Origin: Bacteroides luhongzhouii | GTDB taxonomy: Bacteria > Bacteroidota > Bacteroidia > Bacteroidales > Bacteroidaceae | DNA length: 64,000 bases | Assembly: GCF_009193295.2 (NCBI RefSeq) | Contig: NZ_CP059973.1 | Location: forward strand, 2,666,001 to 2,730,000 | Reading direction: 5' to 3' | Part shown: positions 47,546 through 56,648 of the stretch, one piece after another | Numbering within the stretch: the first letter of the stretch is position 1 | Layout: the number at the start of each line of letters is the position of its first letter | Translations under genes and position numbers: made by a program | Notes under the pieces: generated by a model | The model's database searches: none | The model's input: the letters and a program-made list of their open reading frames with translations, nothing else | Told to the model about the DNA's origin: nothing

Positions 47546-49657
47546 ATGAAAACATTCGCAGTATCTATTGCAGCACTTTTTATTTGGACAGCTTGCGGAG
47601 ATGGAAATCAGCCGATAATTGACCGCGAGGCATTAGTGGAAAGGAATAGTCCTGTTGTGACGGCATTCGATTCATTAGCTTCACTTTCTGTAGGAAATGG
47701 AGAGTTTGCTTATACGGTAGACATAACCGGATTACAGACGTTTCCGGACAATTATAAAAAAGGAGTTCCGTTGGGAACGCAGAGCCAGTGGGGTTGGCAT
47801 AGCTTCGCCAATCCGGACCGGCTTACTTCGGAAGAAACCCTGAAAGAATACGATTTTGGCAGGGGAAAGAAAGAACTTTACGCTACTCAATTCAAAGAAG
47901 AAGGCAGACAGCAGGATGCCGCTAATTGGTTTCGTGTCAATCCGCATCGTCTTCATTTAGGAATTGTCGGTTTTGACGTGGAAGAAGGTACGGATATTGA
48001 ACAGGTAACTGATGTTCATCAGAAACTTTGCTTGTGGGATGGAAAAATCGAAAGCCGGTTTAAATTAAACGGTGAAGATTATCAAGTGGAGACAGTCTGT
48101 CATCCTTCTAATGATATGATTGCTGCAAATATTACCTCTAAGGCGCATACCGGGATTTGTTTTCGCTTTCCGTATCCTACGGGCGCTCATTGTGATGATG
48201 CATGTAATTGGGAAGCCGTTGATAAACATACAACGACTATTGTTACTCAAAATGAATCTTCCGCAGTTTTGAAACATACTTTAGATAGCACAGAGTATTT
48301 CGTAACTTTGTATTGGGAAGGGAAGGCTACTTTCAATGAGAAAGCAAAACATTATTTAGTTCTGACTCCAATGGACGATCATTTAGCTTTTACATGTGCT
48401 TTTACTAGTACAGCTCCTTCAACGCAGCCTGTTACTGTAGCACAAACTCAAGAAGAAGCAAAAAACTATTGGAACTCGTTTTGGAAGGAAGGCGCAGCTG
48501 TTGACTTTTCGGCATGTACAGACCCACGGGCCAAAGAACTGGAACGACGTGTGGTACTTAGCCAATATTTGCTTGCTATTCAGAGTGCAGGTACTACTCC
48601 TCCGCAAGAGACGGGGCTTACCTATAATTCGTGGTTTGGCAAATTTCATCTTGAAATGATCTGGTGGCACGAAGCTCAATTTGCTCTTTGGAATCGTAGC
48701 AACTTACTTGACCGTACATTAGGCTGGTATGAAAAGGCTGAACCGATAGCGCGTCAAATAGCCCAAAGACAAGGGTTTGATGGTGTTCGCTGGATGAAAA
48801 TGACCGATCCTTCAGGAACAGAAGCCCCTTCCAAAGTAGGAAGTTTTCTGATTTGGCAACAACCTCATTTAATTTATTTGGCAGAATTACTTTATCGTGC
48901 TGATCCGACTAAAGAAGTATTGGAGAAATATAATCGTTTGGTACAGGAGACTGCAGAATTTATGTACTCTTTTGCTACATACGATGAACTGGAAGGACGT
49001 TACGTATTGAAAGGTGCCATTCCTGCACAAGAAACGTTGCGTGCTGCAGAAACAGTTAATCCTCCTTTCGAACTTTCTTACTGGCATTTTGCCATGCAGA
49101 CCGCCCAACAATGGCGTGAGCGTATGGGACAGCAACGTAGTCTGGAATGGGATGAAATGATCGATAAACTTTCCCCTTTAGCATCTAATAATGAAGGACT
49201 TTATCTGGCTGCTGAAACAGCCATAGATACTTATAAAGATATTCGTTATACTTCCGATCACATGGCAGTATTAGGTGCAGTCGGTATTCTTCCGATGAAT
49301 AAACTTATCCGGGAAGATTATATGAAAAATACATTGCACTGGATTTGGGATAACTGGAATTGGGGTAAAACCTGGGGATGGGATTATCCGATGACGGCTA
49401 TGAATGCTGCCCGTTTGGGTGAACCGGAAAAGGCCGTCGGAGCTTTACTGATGGATAAACGCACAAACACATACTTGCCGAATGGTCATAATTATCAGGA
49501 CGGTCGTTTACGTATTTATTTACCGGGTAATGGCGGCTTGCTGACTGCTATTGCGATGATGTGTGCCGGTTGGGACGGATGTACGGAGACTAATCCGGGA
49601 TTTCCGAAAGATGGAACTTGGAATGTCCGTTGGGAAGGATTGAAGCCATTACCATAA
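47546..49657 (+). CDS. Six-hairpin glycosidase-like lipoprotein, unknown specificity
   Basis: The 703-residue protein has lipobox WTAC (C17). The N-terminal third (about 30-275) is beta-rich, with SVGNGEFAYTVDITG, a pattern seen in the first domain of GH65/GH95-like enzymes. The rest is helical, with GKFHLEMIWWHEAQFALW, ASDH-like TSDHMAVLGAVG, and NWNWGKTWGWDYPMTAMNA, as expected of an (alpha/alpha)6 barrel. Acidic residues in these segments could be catalytic, but I cannot assign a family. It precedes another large six-hairpin protein and lies in the RG-I operon, so a side-chain hydrolase is likely. Confidence 0.65.
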   Translation: MKTFAVSIAALFIWTACGDGNQPIIDREALVERNSPVVTAFDSLASLSVGNGEFAYTVDITGLQTFPDNYKKGVPLGTQSQWGWHSFANPDRLTSEETLKEYDFGRGKKELYATQFKEEGRQQDAANWFRVNPHRLHLGIVGFDVEEGTDIEQVTDVHQKLCLWDGKIESRFKLNGEDYQVETVCHPSNDMIAANITSKAHTGICFRFPYPTGAHCDDACNWEAVDKHTTTIVTQNESSAVLKHTLDSTEYFVTLYWEGKATFNEKAKHYLVLTPMDDHLAFTCAFTSTAPSTQPVTVAQTQEEAKNYWNSFWKEGAAVDFSACTDPRAKELERRVVLSQYLLAIQSAGTTPPQETGLTYNSWFGKFHLEMIWWHEAQFALWNRSNLLDRTLGWYEKAEPIARQIAQRQGFDGVRWMKMTDPSGTEAPSKVGSFLIWQQPHLIYLAELLYRADPTKEVLEKYNRLVQETAEFMYSFATYDELEGRYVLKGAIPAQETLRAAETVNPPFELSYWHFAMQTAQQWRERMGQQRSLEWDEMIDKLSPLASNNEGLYLAAETAIDTYKDIRYTSDHMAVLGAVGILPMNKLIREDYMKNTLHWIWDNWNWGKTWGWDYPMTAMNAARLGEPEKAVGALLMDKRTNTYLPNGHNYQDGRLRIYLPGNGGLLTAIAMMCAGWDGCTETNPGFPKDGTWNVRWEGLKPLP

Positions 49658-49673
49658 TCAAACACAAAAAAAT

Positions 49674-52600
49674 ATGAGTTATTTTCATCTGAATCTTATT
49701 TTAAAAGGAAAGCTGACTGTTTGTTGCCTCTTGATGTTGTCGGTGATACCATTAAATGCTCAAAGAGAGGCAAAGCAGATCGGTGACTTTAAAGAATCCA
49801 TCTCCTTGAATGAACATCTGCGAGGTACAAAAAGGACGTTGCAATATCGTCCCGATGGTGATGAGTTTGTTTGTGTCAATGGTAAGAATCGGTATACCCG
49901 TGCTTTGTACGGTAGTCACAGTCCCTTCCGGGTAGAAACAAGTGACCGACCGGTTTTTGCTTTTTATAATAACGGACGCGGAGGAAATATAAGTTTCAAA
50001 GTCATTCTTCGTGACGGAACAGAATTGGCGCTTGATCGCACCGGGTATTGTGAATCCCGTTATTCGGCTGGAAAACGTACCTATTATTTGACAGACCCGT
50101 CTTGGGGAAAAGGAGAACTGCGTATTTCAGTATTGGCATTAGCCGATATGGATGGAGCTATTTGGCGTTTTTCTCCTTCGAATATGCCTAAAGGAGCTAT
50201 ACTTCGTTGGCAACATGGGGGAGCTACCGGAAAACGTTTGAGTCGTAATGGAGATATGGGGGTAGACCCGGCTGATTGCTTCGAACTTCCTGCCGAAGCG
50301 ACCGACCTTGTCACAGGTGAACTTGCTTTGCAGAAAGAAGTATACTTGGTACGTGGGGAGGTTCCCGAAGGCTATAATGTCCGTAAACTCTATCAACAAG
50401 CGGAGGCAGCCTCTTTGGCATTGGCTTCTCATTTGAAGATAGAAACGCCGGACCCTTATTTGAACACGTTGGGTGGTGCATTGGTCGCAGCTGCCGATGG
50501 AATTTGGGACGGACAGGTTTGGTTGCACGGTGCTATTGGCTGGCGTATGCCGTTAAGTGGATGGAGGGCCGGATATACTGGTGATGCCTTAGGTTGGCAT
50601 GACCGGGCACGGACCCATTTTGATGCTTATGCAGCCAGTCAGGTGACTGATGTCCCGAATACAATACCTCATCCGGCACAAGATTCTACAATGAATCTGG
50701 CGCGTTCGGAAAAACGTTGGGGAACTCCTCAATATAGTAATGGGTATATTTGCCGGAATCCTGGACGTAACAATCAGATGCACCACTATGACATGAATCT
50801 TTGTTACATGGATGAATTGTTATGGCACTTCAACTGGACGGGAGATACTGCGTATGTCCGCAAAATGTGGCCTGTGATTACCCGCCATCTAGCTTGGGAA
50901 AAATTAAATTATGATCCGGACAATGATGGTTTATATGATGCATACGCTTGTATTTGGGCAAGTGATGCGCTTTACTACAACAGTGGCGCAGTCACCCATT
51001 CGTCGGCTTATAACTACCGTGCCAATAAAATGGCTGCTTTTCTTGCTTCTTTAATAAGCGAAGACCCTTCACCTTATCAGAACGAAGCCGAGCAAATATT
51101 GAAAGCGATGAATAAGCGTCTTTGGATGCAGAGCAAAGGTTGTTGGGCGGAATATCAGGATTTTATGGGACATCGCCGGCTTCACGAAAGTCCGGGATTA
51201 TGGACTATATACCATGCACTTGATAGCGACGTTGCCGATCCTTTTCAAGCATATCAGGCTACACGGTATGTTGATACGGAAATACCACATATCCCCGTGT
51301 ATGCCGATGGACTGGAAGAGGGATATGCAACGATTGCCACTACCAATTGGTTACCTTATTCCTGGAGTATCAATAATGTGGCTTTCGCAGAGGTGATGCA
51401 TACAGCTTTGGCTTATTTTCAGGCAGGACGTCCGGAGGAAGCATATCGATTGATGAAAAGTTCATTTCTGGATGGTATGTACTTAGGTAACAGTCCCGGC
51501 AATTTGGGGCAAGTCAGCTTTTATGATGCTGCCCGTGGAGAGTGTTATCGTGACTTTGGAGATCCGATAGGGGTAGCTTCCCGATTACTGGTACAGGGGT
51601 TGTATGGCATTTTACCCGATGTATTGAGCGGGAAGATGGTGATTCGTCCGGGATTTCCCGCAGGATGGTCAAAAGCTTCTATTTCTTTGCCTGACATAAC
51701 CTATCACTTTGTCAGTGAGAATGATACAGATATTTACCGGATAGAGCAACGTTTTAAGGCACCTTTGGCATTGACGTTACAAGTGAATGTCGGAAGAGAA
51801 AGGATTCATTCTGTGAAAGTAAATGGGAAAGAAGTTGACTGGAGCTTTGCGGAAGCTGCTTCCGGTTATCCGGTGGTTGTTATTCCTGCTTCTTCTGCCA
51901 AAAAAGCAATTGTTGAAATTGTGTGGAAAGGAAACTGTCTGAATCCGGTTCTGCCTGAAATACAGGCGGAGGCTTTAGCGGAGATCCGTATTCCATCCAT
52001 TTTAGGGGCGGTATTCGGTGAAATATATGATCCGCAGGGAGTGCTGATACAACCGAATGTTAGTGATACATCTATAAGAAGTAAGGTTAATGATCATTTG
52101 GGGCATCATACATTCTTTGTTCGCATGAAACAAGGACAGATGGAATGGTGGCAGCCTGTAAACGTACAGATTACAAAATCGGAAAAATCACCGGTCATTC
52201 TTCCTTTCTCACAGGTAAATACGTCAGAGTGCCGGGTGATGAATATGGATTCTTTGTTCAATGCGAATGTGACTGATATTTTCCGGAATGAGTATCTGAC
52301 ACCCCGTTCGCCTTATACCACTTTACAACTTCCTGTTCAGGGCATTGGCGAGTGGTGTCATCCGAAATTAACTGCTGATATTGATGATACAGGTTTGCGT
52401 GCCTTGGTACGTGATGAAATGCTGACTACCAAACTGGGTGTGCCATTCCGAACATTGGCTCAAGGAAGCAATATTGCTTTTACTTCGTTGTGGGATAATT
52501 ATCCCGACAGTTTAAGTATTCCGCTTTCCGGTCGGGCTTCTCATGCCTATTTAATGATGGCAGGCAGTACCAATCACATGCAGTGTCGCATTGCTAATGG

Positions 52601-52937
52601 TATTGTTCGTGTATACTATACAGATGGAACTTCTGATGTATTGGAATTAGTGAATCCGGATAACTGGTGTCCTATTGAGCAGGATTTCTATGTTGATGGT
52701 CAGGCATTCACCGTTGTTTCTCCCCGTCCTTATCGCATTCATTTTAAGACGGGTTTGGTTAGCAATGACTTGGGAAAAGACTTAGGAATAAAGGGTGTTT
52801 ATGGACGTTCCATTGAGGGGGGAGCGGGCATACTTTTGGATATGCCTCTGAATCCTTCCAAAGAGTTAAGTCATCTGACGTTGGAAACACTTTCAAACGA
52901 TGTTGTTATCGGTCTGATGGGAGTTACATTGCAATAA
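49674..52937 (+). CDS. Large secreted DUF4450-like six-hairpin protein
   Basis: The 1087-residue protein has a signal peptide (cleavage near LNAQ). The first part, about 40-240, contains YRPDGDEFVCVNGKNRYTRA, which I associate with DUF4450-type Bacteroides proteins. A helical (alpha/alpha)6 region follows (about 260-690) with HDRARTHFDAY, NQMHHYDMNLCYMDELLWHF and YADGLEEGYATIATTNW. The C-terminal 350 residues are beta-sandwich modules. DUF4450 regions occur in enzymes that remove rare pectic sugars, and I recall the RG-II enzyme BT1020 as an example, but I am not certain. It starts 16 bases after the preceding gene, so both belong to one transcript. Confidence 0.65.
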   Translation: MSYFHLNLILKGKLTVCCLLMLSVIPLNAQREAKQIGDFKESISLNEHLRGTKRTLQYRPDGDEFVCVNGKNRYTRALYGSHSPFRVETSDRPVFAFYNNGRGGNISFKVILRDGTELALDRTGYCESRYSAGKRTYYLTDPSWGKGELRISVLALADMDGAIWRFSPSNMPKGAILRWQHGGATGKRLSRNGDMGVDPADCFELPAEATDLVTGELALQKEVYLVRGEVPEGYNVRKLYQQAEAASLALASHLKIETPDPYLNTLGGALVAAADGIWDGQVWLHGAIGWRMPLSGWRAGYTGDALGWHDRARTHFDAYAASQVTDVPNTIPHPAQDSTMNLARSEKRWGTPQYSNGYICRNPGRNNQMHHYDMNLCYMDELLWHFNWTGDTAYVRKMWPVITRHLAWEKLNYDPDNDGLYDAYACIWASDALYYNSGAVTHSSAYNYRANKMAAFLASLISEDPSPYQNEAEQILKAMNKRLWMQSKGCWAEYQDFMGHRRLHESPGLWTIYHALDSDVADPFQAYQATRYVDTEIPHIPVYADGLEEGYATIATTNWLPYSWSINNVAFAEVMHTALAYFQAGRPEEAYRLMKSSFLDGMYLGNSPGNLGQVSFYDAARGECYRDFGDPIGVASRLLVQGLYGILPDVLSGKMVIRPGFPAGWSKASISLPDITYHFVSENDTDIYRIEQRFKAPLALTLQVNVGRERIHSVKVNGKEVDWSFAEAASGYPVVVIPASSAKKAIVEIVWKGNCLNPVLPEIQAEALAEIRIPSILGAVFGEIYDPQGVLIQPNVSDTSIRSKVNDHLGHHTFFVRMKQGQMEWWQPVNVQITKSEKSPVILPFSQVNTSECRVMNMDSLFNANVTDIFRNEYLTPRSPYTTLQLPVQGIGEWCHPKLTADIDDTGLRALVRDEMLTTKLGVPFRTLAQGSNIAFTSLWDNYPDSLSIPLSGRASHAYLMMAGSTNHMQCRIANGIVRVYYTDGTSDVLELVNPDNWCPIEQDFYVDGQAFTVVSPRPYRIHFKTGLVSNDLGKDLGIKGVYGRSIEGGAGILLDMPLNPSKELSHLTLETLSNDVVIGLMGVTLQ

Positions 52938-52972
52938 AATAAAAATAACATATTAATAAAAGGATAAGAATT

Positions 52973-54382
52973 ATGATGAGAAGAACTATTAATTTACTAC
53001 TGATGTTGCTTTTTGTGGCAGAGGTAACATTTGCGAATACTGTTGATTTTGATAAAGCATTTAAAGAAAGCGCCCGTATCGAAAAACAGATTAAACGGAC
53101 CTCTTTTCCGAAACGAACATTCCTTATAACTGATTTTGGAGCAAAAACGGATGATGAGGCTAATCCTTGCCATGAAGCCATTAATCAGGCTATTCTACAG
53201 TGCAGTCTGTCAGGAGGTGGCACAGTAATTGTTTCTAAAGGCACTTTTTATACCGGACCTATTACTTTAAAGAGCAATGTGAATTTCCATCTCGAAGAGG
53301 GAGCTGTTTTGAAATTCTCTACAGATCAAAGCCTTTATTTTCCGGCTGTTTTAACCCGTTGGGAAGGAATTGATTGCTATAATGCTCACCCCTTGATTTA
53401 TGCTTATGGTGAAAGCAATATTGCCATAACCGGAAAAGGCATTATTGACGGACAAGGTAGCATGGAAACTTGGTGGCCGATGTGTGGAGCCGTAAAGTAT
53501 GGTTGGAAAGAAGGCATGGTGGCTCAACGCAATGGAGGTCGTGAACGTCTGTTGATGTATGGTGAAACATCTACTCCTGTTTACAAACGTCTGATGAAGC
53601 CGGAAGATGGCATGCGTCCGCAGCTATTGAACTTACATTCCTGCCACACCATCTTGATTGAAGGTGTTACTTTGTTAAATTCTCCATTCTGGGTGATTCA
53701 TCCTCTTTTCTGCGAGAGCTTGATTGTTAGCGGAGTGACTGTTTTCAATCGTGGACCTAACGGAGACGGATGTGATCCTGAATCTTGTAAGAATGTGTTG
53801 ATTGAGAATTGTACATTTGATACGGGTGATGATTGTATTGCCATTAAATCAGGACGTAATGAAGACGGACGTAAATGGAATATTCCCAGTGAGAACATTA
53901 TCGTACGTGGTTGCATGATGAGGAATGGACATGGAGGAGTAGTGATTGGCAGTGAGATTTCCGGTGGTTACCGTAATTTGTTTGTAGAAGATTGCCGGAT
54001 GGATAGCCCGAATCTGGATCGTGTCATTCGTATTAAGACGAGCACTTGCCGTGGAGGACTTATAGAAAATGTATATGTGCGTAATGTAACGGTAGGACAA
54101 TGTCGTGAAGCTGTACTTCGCATCAATCTGCAATACGAGAACCGGGAGAAATGTAAGAGAGGGTTTGACCCGATTGTCCGTAATGTGCATTTGAAGAATG
54201 TAACTTGTGAGAAGAGTAAATTGGGTGTGCTTATTATAGGGCTGGAGGATGATAAACATGTATATAACATCAGTGTAGAGGATTCTCATTTTAATAATGT
54301 AGCCAAAGGAGCAAATGATATTAAAGGGGCGAAAGATGTTACTTTCAAGAATCTTTATATCAATGGTGAATTGGTGAAATAG
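52973..54382 (+). CDS. GH28 pectin hydrolase, secreted
   Basis: The 469-residue protein has a signal peptide (cleavage near TFAN) and a complete GH28 beta-helix. Catalytic residues are D265 in NGDGCDPES, D286/D287 in GDDCIAIKSG, H320 in GHGGVVIGSE, and RIKTSTCRGG for substrate binding, so every family motif is intact. It resembles the broken GH28 at 7482 and could cover its role. It is the last clear enzyme of the RG-I locus; a different kind of gene cluster starts 32 bases downstream. Confidence 0.92.
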   Translation: MMRRTINLLLMLLFVAEVTFANTVDFDKAFKESARIEKQIKRTSFPKRTFLITDFGAKTDDEANPCHEAINQAILQCSLSGGGTVIVSKGTFYTGPITLKSNVNFHLEEGAVLKFSTDQSLYFPAVLTRWEGIDCYNAHPLIYAYGESNIAITGKGIIDGQGSMETWWPMCGAVKYGWKEGMVAQRNGGRERLLMYGETSTPVYKRLMKPEDGMRPQLLNLHSCHTILIEGVTLLNSPFWVIHPLFCESLIVSGVTVFNRGPNGDGCDPESCKNVLIENCTFDTGDDCIAIKSGRNEDGRKWNIPSENIIVRGCMMRNGHGGVVIGSEISGGYRNLFVEDCRMDSPNLDRVIRIKTSTCRGGLIENVYVRNVTVGQCREAVLRINLQYENREKCKRGFDPIVRNVHLKNVTCEKSKLGVLIIGLEDDKHVYNISVEDSHFNNVAKGANDIKGAKDVTFKNLYINGELVK

Positions 54383-54414
54383 AAGATTATTGTAGTAAAT
54401 CAGAATATCCGAAT

Positions 54415-54795
54415 ATGAATGAAAAAGAAGATTTAGAAGAACTCCAATGTTTTGTTTCAAATATACAGAATGATTGGAAAACAGCTTATGATGCACAAAT
54501 TTATATCACATCTCTGTCTGTAATAAGTAATCATGATTGGAATAAATTAGAACTTTGGATAAATCTTCATCAGGATGGTTTTATCTATAAGTTAAGACAT
54601 TATTATCCTGCACTTTCGGAAGACGATATACATATCATTCTTTTATTACGTATTGATTTTAATAATGCTCAAATTTCAGAGTTGTTTCATGTTTTAGAGA
54701 GTTCTTTTAGAATACGGCGTAGTAGATTGAAGAAAAAAATGAATGTTGCTTGTGAATCTATTACAGATTTTGTCAAATCATTGTATTTAGAATAA
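54415..54795 (+). CDS. Small putative HTH regulator
   Basis: The 126-residue protein has no signal peptide or membrane segment. Its C-terminal half, ALSEDDIHIILLLRIDFNNA then SELFHVLESSFRIRRSRLKKK, resembles the LuxR-like helix-turn-helix that ends Bacteroides TPR-containing regulators, with a basic recognition region. The N-terminal half is a mostly helical segment of unknown function. It could be a stand-alone regulator or the C-terminal remnant of a larger sensor. It lies between the last GH28 gene and the radical SAM gene, so it may control the peptide cluster. Base composition is as AT-rich as the genes that follow. Confidence 0.5.
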   Translation: MNEKEDLEELQCFVSNIQNDWKTAYDAQIYITSLSVISNHDWNKLELWINLHQDGFIYKLRHYYPALSEDDIHIILLLRIDFNNAQISELFHVLESSFRIRRSRLKKKMNVACESITDFVKSLYLE

Positions 54796-54813
54796 TTCTC
54801 TTTTTTATAGTAA

Positions 54814-54901
54814 AACCATATATGAATGTGTGTATAAGTAAATGTATACGCATTTGTATATGGTTAATATTTTTCTCTTAACTTAGAAATGTATTCTTTT
54901 G
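54814..54901 (+). promoter_or_regulatory. Imperfect palindrome and weak promoter before the radical SAM gene
   Basis: AACCATATATGAATG (54814-54828) and CATTTGTATATGGTT (54851-54865) are inverted complements at 13 of 15 positions and could be an operator. Further on, TTCTTTTG (54894-54901) differs from the -7 consensus TAnnTTTG at one place, about 45 bases before the ATG at 54946. A proper -33 TTTG is missing. The 150-base gap contains nothing else I can support. Confidence 0.35.
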
Positions 54902-54945
54902 CAACAAATTATCATTGAAAAACATTTTTCATTCATACTAATATT

Positions 54946-56286
54946 ATGGAAAAATACAGATTATCATCGTATGCAATATCGATAGAATTAGAAAGTGAAC
55001 CTGACGATAGCCTATTAATACATGGCTATACCGGTGCTATAGATTTAATAGATAAGTCCATAGTAAGGTTTCTGATAGAAAATCCTTATTTTGATAGGGC
55101 TGTGCTACCTTGTGAAGAAAGTACAAAAGATGCTCTTGAAAAAAGAGGATATATCACTTTACAAACAGAAGATGAAGAAAAAGAATACTTTAAACGTTTA
55201 GCAACAGCACTTTTTAGAAAAGAAAGTATGCTACGTAAAGGTTTTACTTTTCTAATTACCTATGATTGTAACTTTCGTTGTCCTTATTGCTTTGAAAAAG
55301 ATATTCAGAAAGATGGAACAGCATTCACCAAAGAGATGGTAGATAAAGCCTATCAAGCTATATTACAGATAGCACCAGACGAAAGACTACGCTCAAGGTC
55401 AATAACCTTGTATGGCGGTGAGCCTTTATTAAAGAGAAATAAGAATATTATATCTTATATTATTGAACAGGGTAAAGAATTAGGATTTAAGTTTTCTGCT
55501 ATCTCTAATGGTTATGACCTGAAATATTATGAAGATCTTCTCTCGCCGGAAGATATTAGCTTTATTCAGATAACGATAGACGGCATTAGAGAACGTCATA
55601 ATCAACGTCGTATTCATTATCAAGGATACCCTACATTTGATACGATTGTAGAAAATATTGGAATTGCTTTGAATAAAGGAGTTGCTATTTCAGTTAGAGT
55701 GAATGCTGATCGAAACAATATAGAAGATTTAGAGGGATTACAAACGATTTTTTGTGATTTGGGCTATACAGAGAACCCTTTATTTTCTATAAACTCTGCA
55801 TTATTAAGAAATTATTCCGATAGTACAGAAAAAGCCTATCAATACTTCTCACAGAAAGATTTTATAGAATGGCATAAAAAACATGGCTTGGAATCTACTT
55901 GCCAAGATTATGGAGTATATCGTAGAATTCATGCAGCGATAAAACAAGGTAAACCTCTATCTTTTCGTTCTACTTTTTGTAGTGCTCAAACGGGTGGATT
56001 TGTGTTTGATCCATTTGGTAGAATTTATACATGCTGGGAGACTGTGAATCAAAAAGAACATTGTATAGGTAATTATTCTTTGAATAATGATATTGTTTGG
56101 AATGAGCAAGTCGAAGAACGTTGGAGAAAGACCTATCTTTTGGAGAATGCTATATGCGCAAGCTGTAAATACGCATTACTGTGTGGCGGTGGATGTCCGG
56201 CACAAAACTTACAGAAACATCGTTGTACGCATATGGAGGATATAGTTCATAATGCTGCGAATAAGGCTTATTTAAGCATTAAATAA
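54946..56286 (+). CDS. Radical SAM/SPASM peptide maturase
   Basis: The 446-residue cytoplasmic enzyme has the radical SAM iron-sulfur motif CNFRCPYC (C108, C112, C115), followed by the GGEPLL motif. At the C-terminus a SPASM domain has CASCKYALLCGGGCPAQ (C404, C407, C413, C417) and C427 for auxiliary clusters. Residues 1-100 form a small domain that could recognise a leader peptide. Enzymes of this build install thioether, carbon-carbon or related crosslinks in ribosomal peptides. A cysteine-rich 80-residue peptide is encoded 23 bases downstream, the expected substrate. The exact chemistry cannot be predicted from sequence. Confidence 0.9.
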   Translation: MEKYRLSSYAISIELESEPDDSLLIHGYTGAIDLIDKSIVRFLIENPYFDRAVLPCEESTKDALEKRGYITLQTEDEEKEYFKRLATALFRKESMLRKGFTFLITYDCNFRCPYCFEKDIQKDGTAFTKEMVDKAYQAILQIAPDERLRSRSITLYGGEPLLKRNKNIISYIIEQGKELGFKFSAISNGYDLKYYEDLLSPEDISFIQITIDGIRERHNQRRIHYQGYPTFDTIVENIGIALNKGVAISVRVNADRNNIEDLEGLQTIFCDLGYTENPLFSINSALLRNYSDSTEKAYQYFSQKDFIEWHKKHGLESTCQDYGVYRRIHAAIKQGKPLSFRSTFCSAQTGGFVFDPFGRIYTCWETVNQKEHCIGNYSLNNDIVWNEQVEERWRKTYLLENAICASCKYALLCGGGCPAQNLQKHRCTHMEDIVHNAANKAYLSIK

Positions 56287-56309
56287 AATATTAATTAAAA
56301 TTTATTTTT

Positions 56310-56552
56310 ATGGAACAAAATGAGAAAAAAGAACTACGTTCTTTGAATGTAGAGTTGCCAACTCTTTATGTTGAAGAATTGGAACAGCGGTTAGAAACCG
56401 ATCCGTTGGCTATCGGTGGATTACTATCTGGAGATTTTGATGGAGTTGAAGCATATTCTTGTGATAAAGATTGCGATGAATTTACTTGTGGCGTTCATTG
56501 CGAAGACCATTGTGGAAGCCATTGTGGTTCTTATACTTGTGGCGTAAATTAA
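56310..56552 (+). CDS. Cysteine-rich RiPP precursor peptide candidate
   Basis: The 80-residue product has a charged leader-like half (about 1-45, with ELPTLYVEELEQRLE and a GG at 36-37) and a cysteine-rich tail. The cysteines are at 51, 55, 60, 64, 68, 72 and 77, giving spacings of 3, 4, 3, 3, 3 and 4 residues. Three units read CxxH (CGVH, CEDH, CGSH), and the peptide ends CGVN. It resembles the CXXX-repeat peptides described with radical SAM enzymes in Bacteroides and Clostridia, but I could not compare them. There is no signal peptide, so leader-dependent modification and then export are expected. A strong hairpin follows at 56575-56615. Confidence 0.85.
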   Translation: MEQNEKKELRSLNVELPTLYVEELEQRLETDPLAIGGLLSGDFDGVEAYSCDKDCDEFTCGVHCEDHCGSHCGSYTCGVN

Positions 56553-56574
56553 GGTCACAGTAAATAAGCTTAAT

Positions 56575-56615
56575 TTTAGTATGTTCTCTTGATTAGTTTG
56601 AGAGAACATACTAAA
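56575..56615 (+). terminator. 15-base-pair hairpin after the precursor gene
   Basis: TTTAGTATGTTCTCT (56575-56589) and its exact complement (56601-56615) form a 15-base-pair stem with an 11-base loop, 22 bases after the precursor stop. No long U-run follows, so it may be a leaky terminator or a 3'-end stabiliser that gives more precursor than downstream messenger, a common arrangement in RiPP operons. That function is inference. Confidence 0.65.
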
Positions 56616-56648
56616 TATGAAAGCTTTTGATTTTAGAATTTGAATAGC

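Noticed and set aside
53849..54496. 215-codon minus-strand frame over the end of GH28 and the start of the small regulator
   Set aside because: It overlaps two better-supported plus-strand genes and its product is low-complexity and hydrophobic with no recognisable domain.
56424..56609. Minus-strand frame over the precursor peptide gene
   Set aside because: It is the antisense of the cysteine codons, and the plus-strand peptide fits the radical SAM context.
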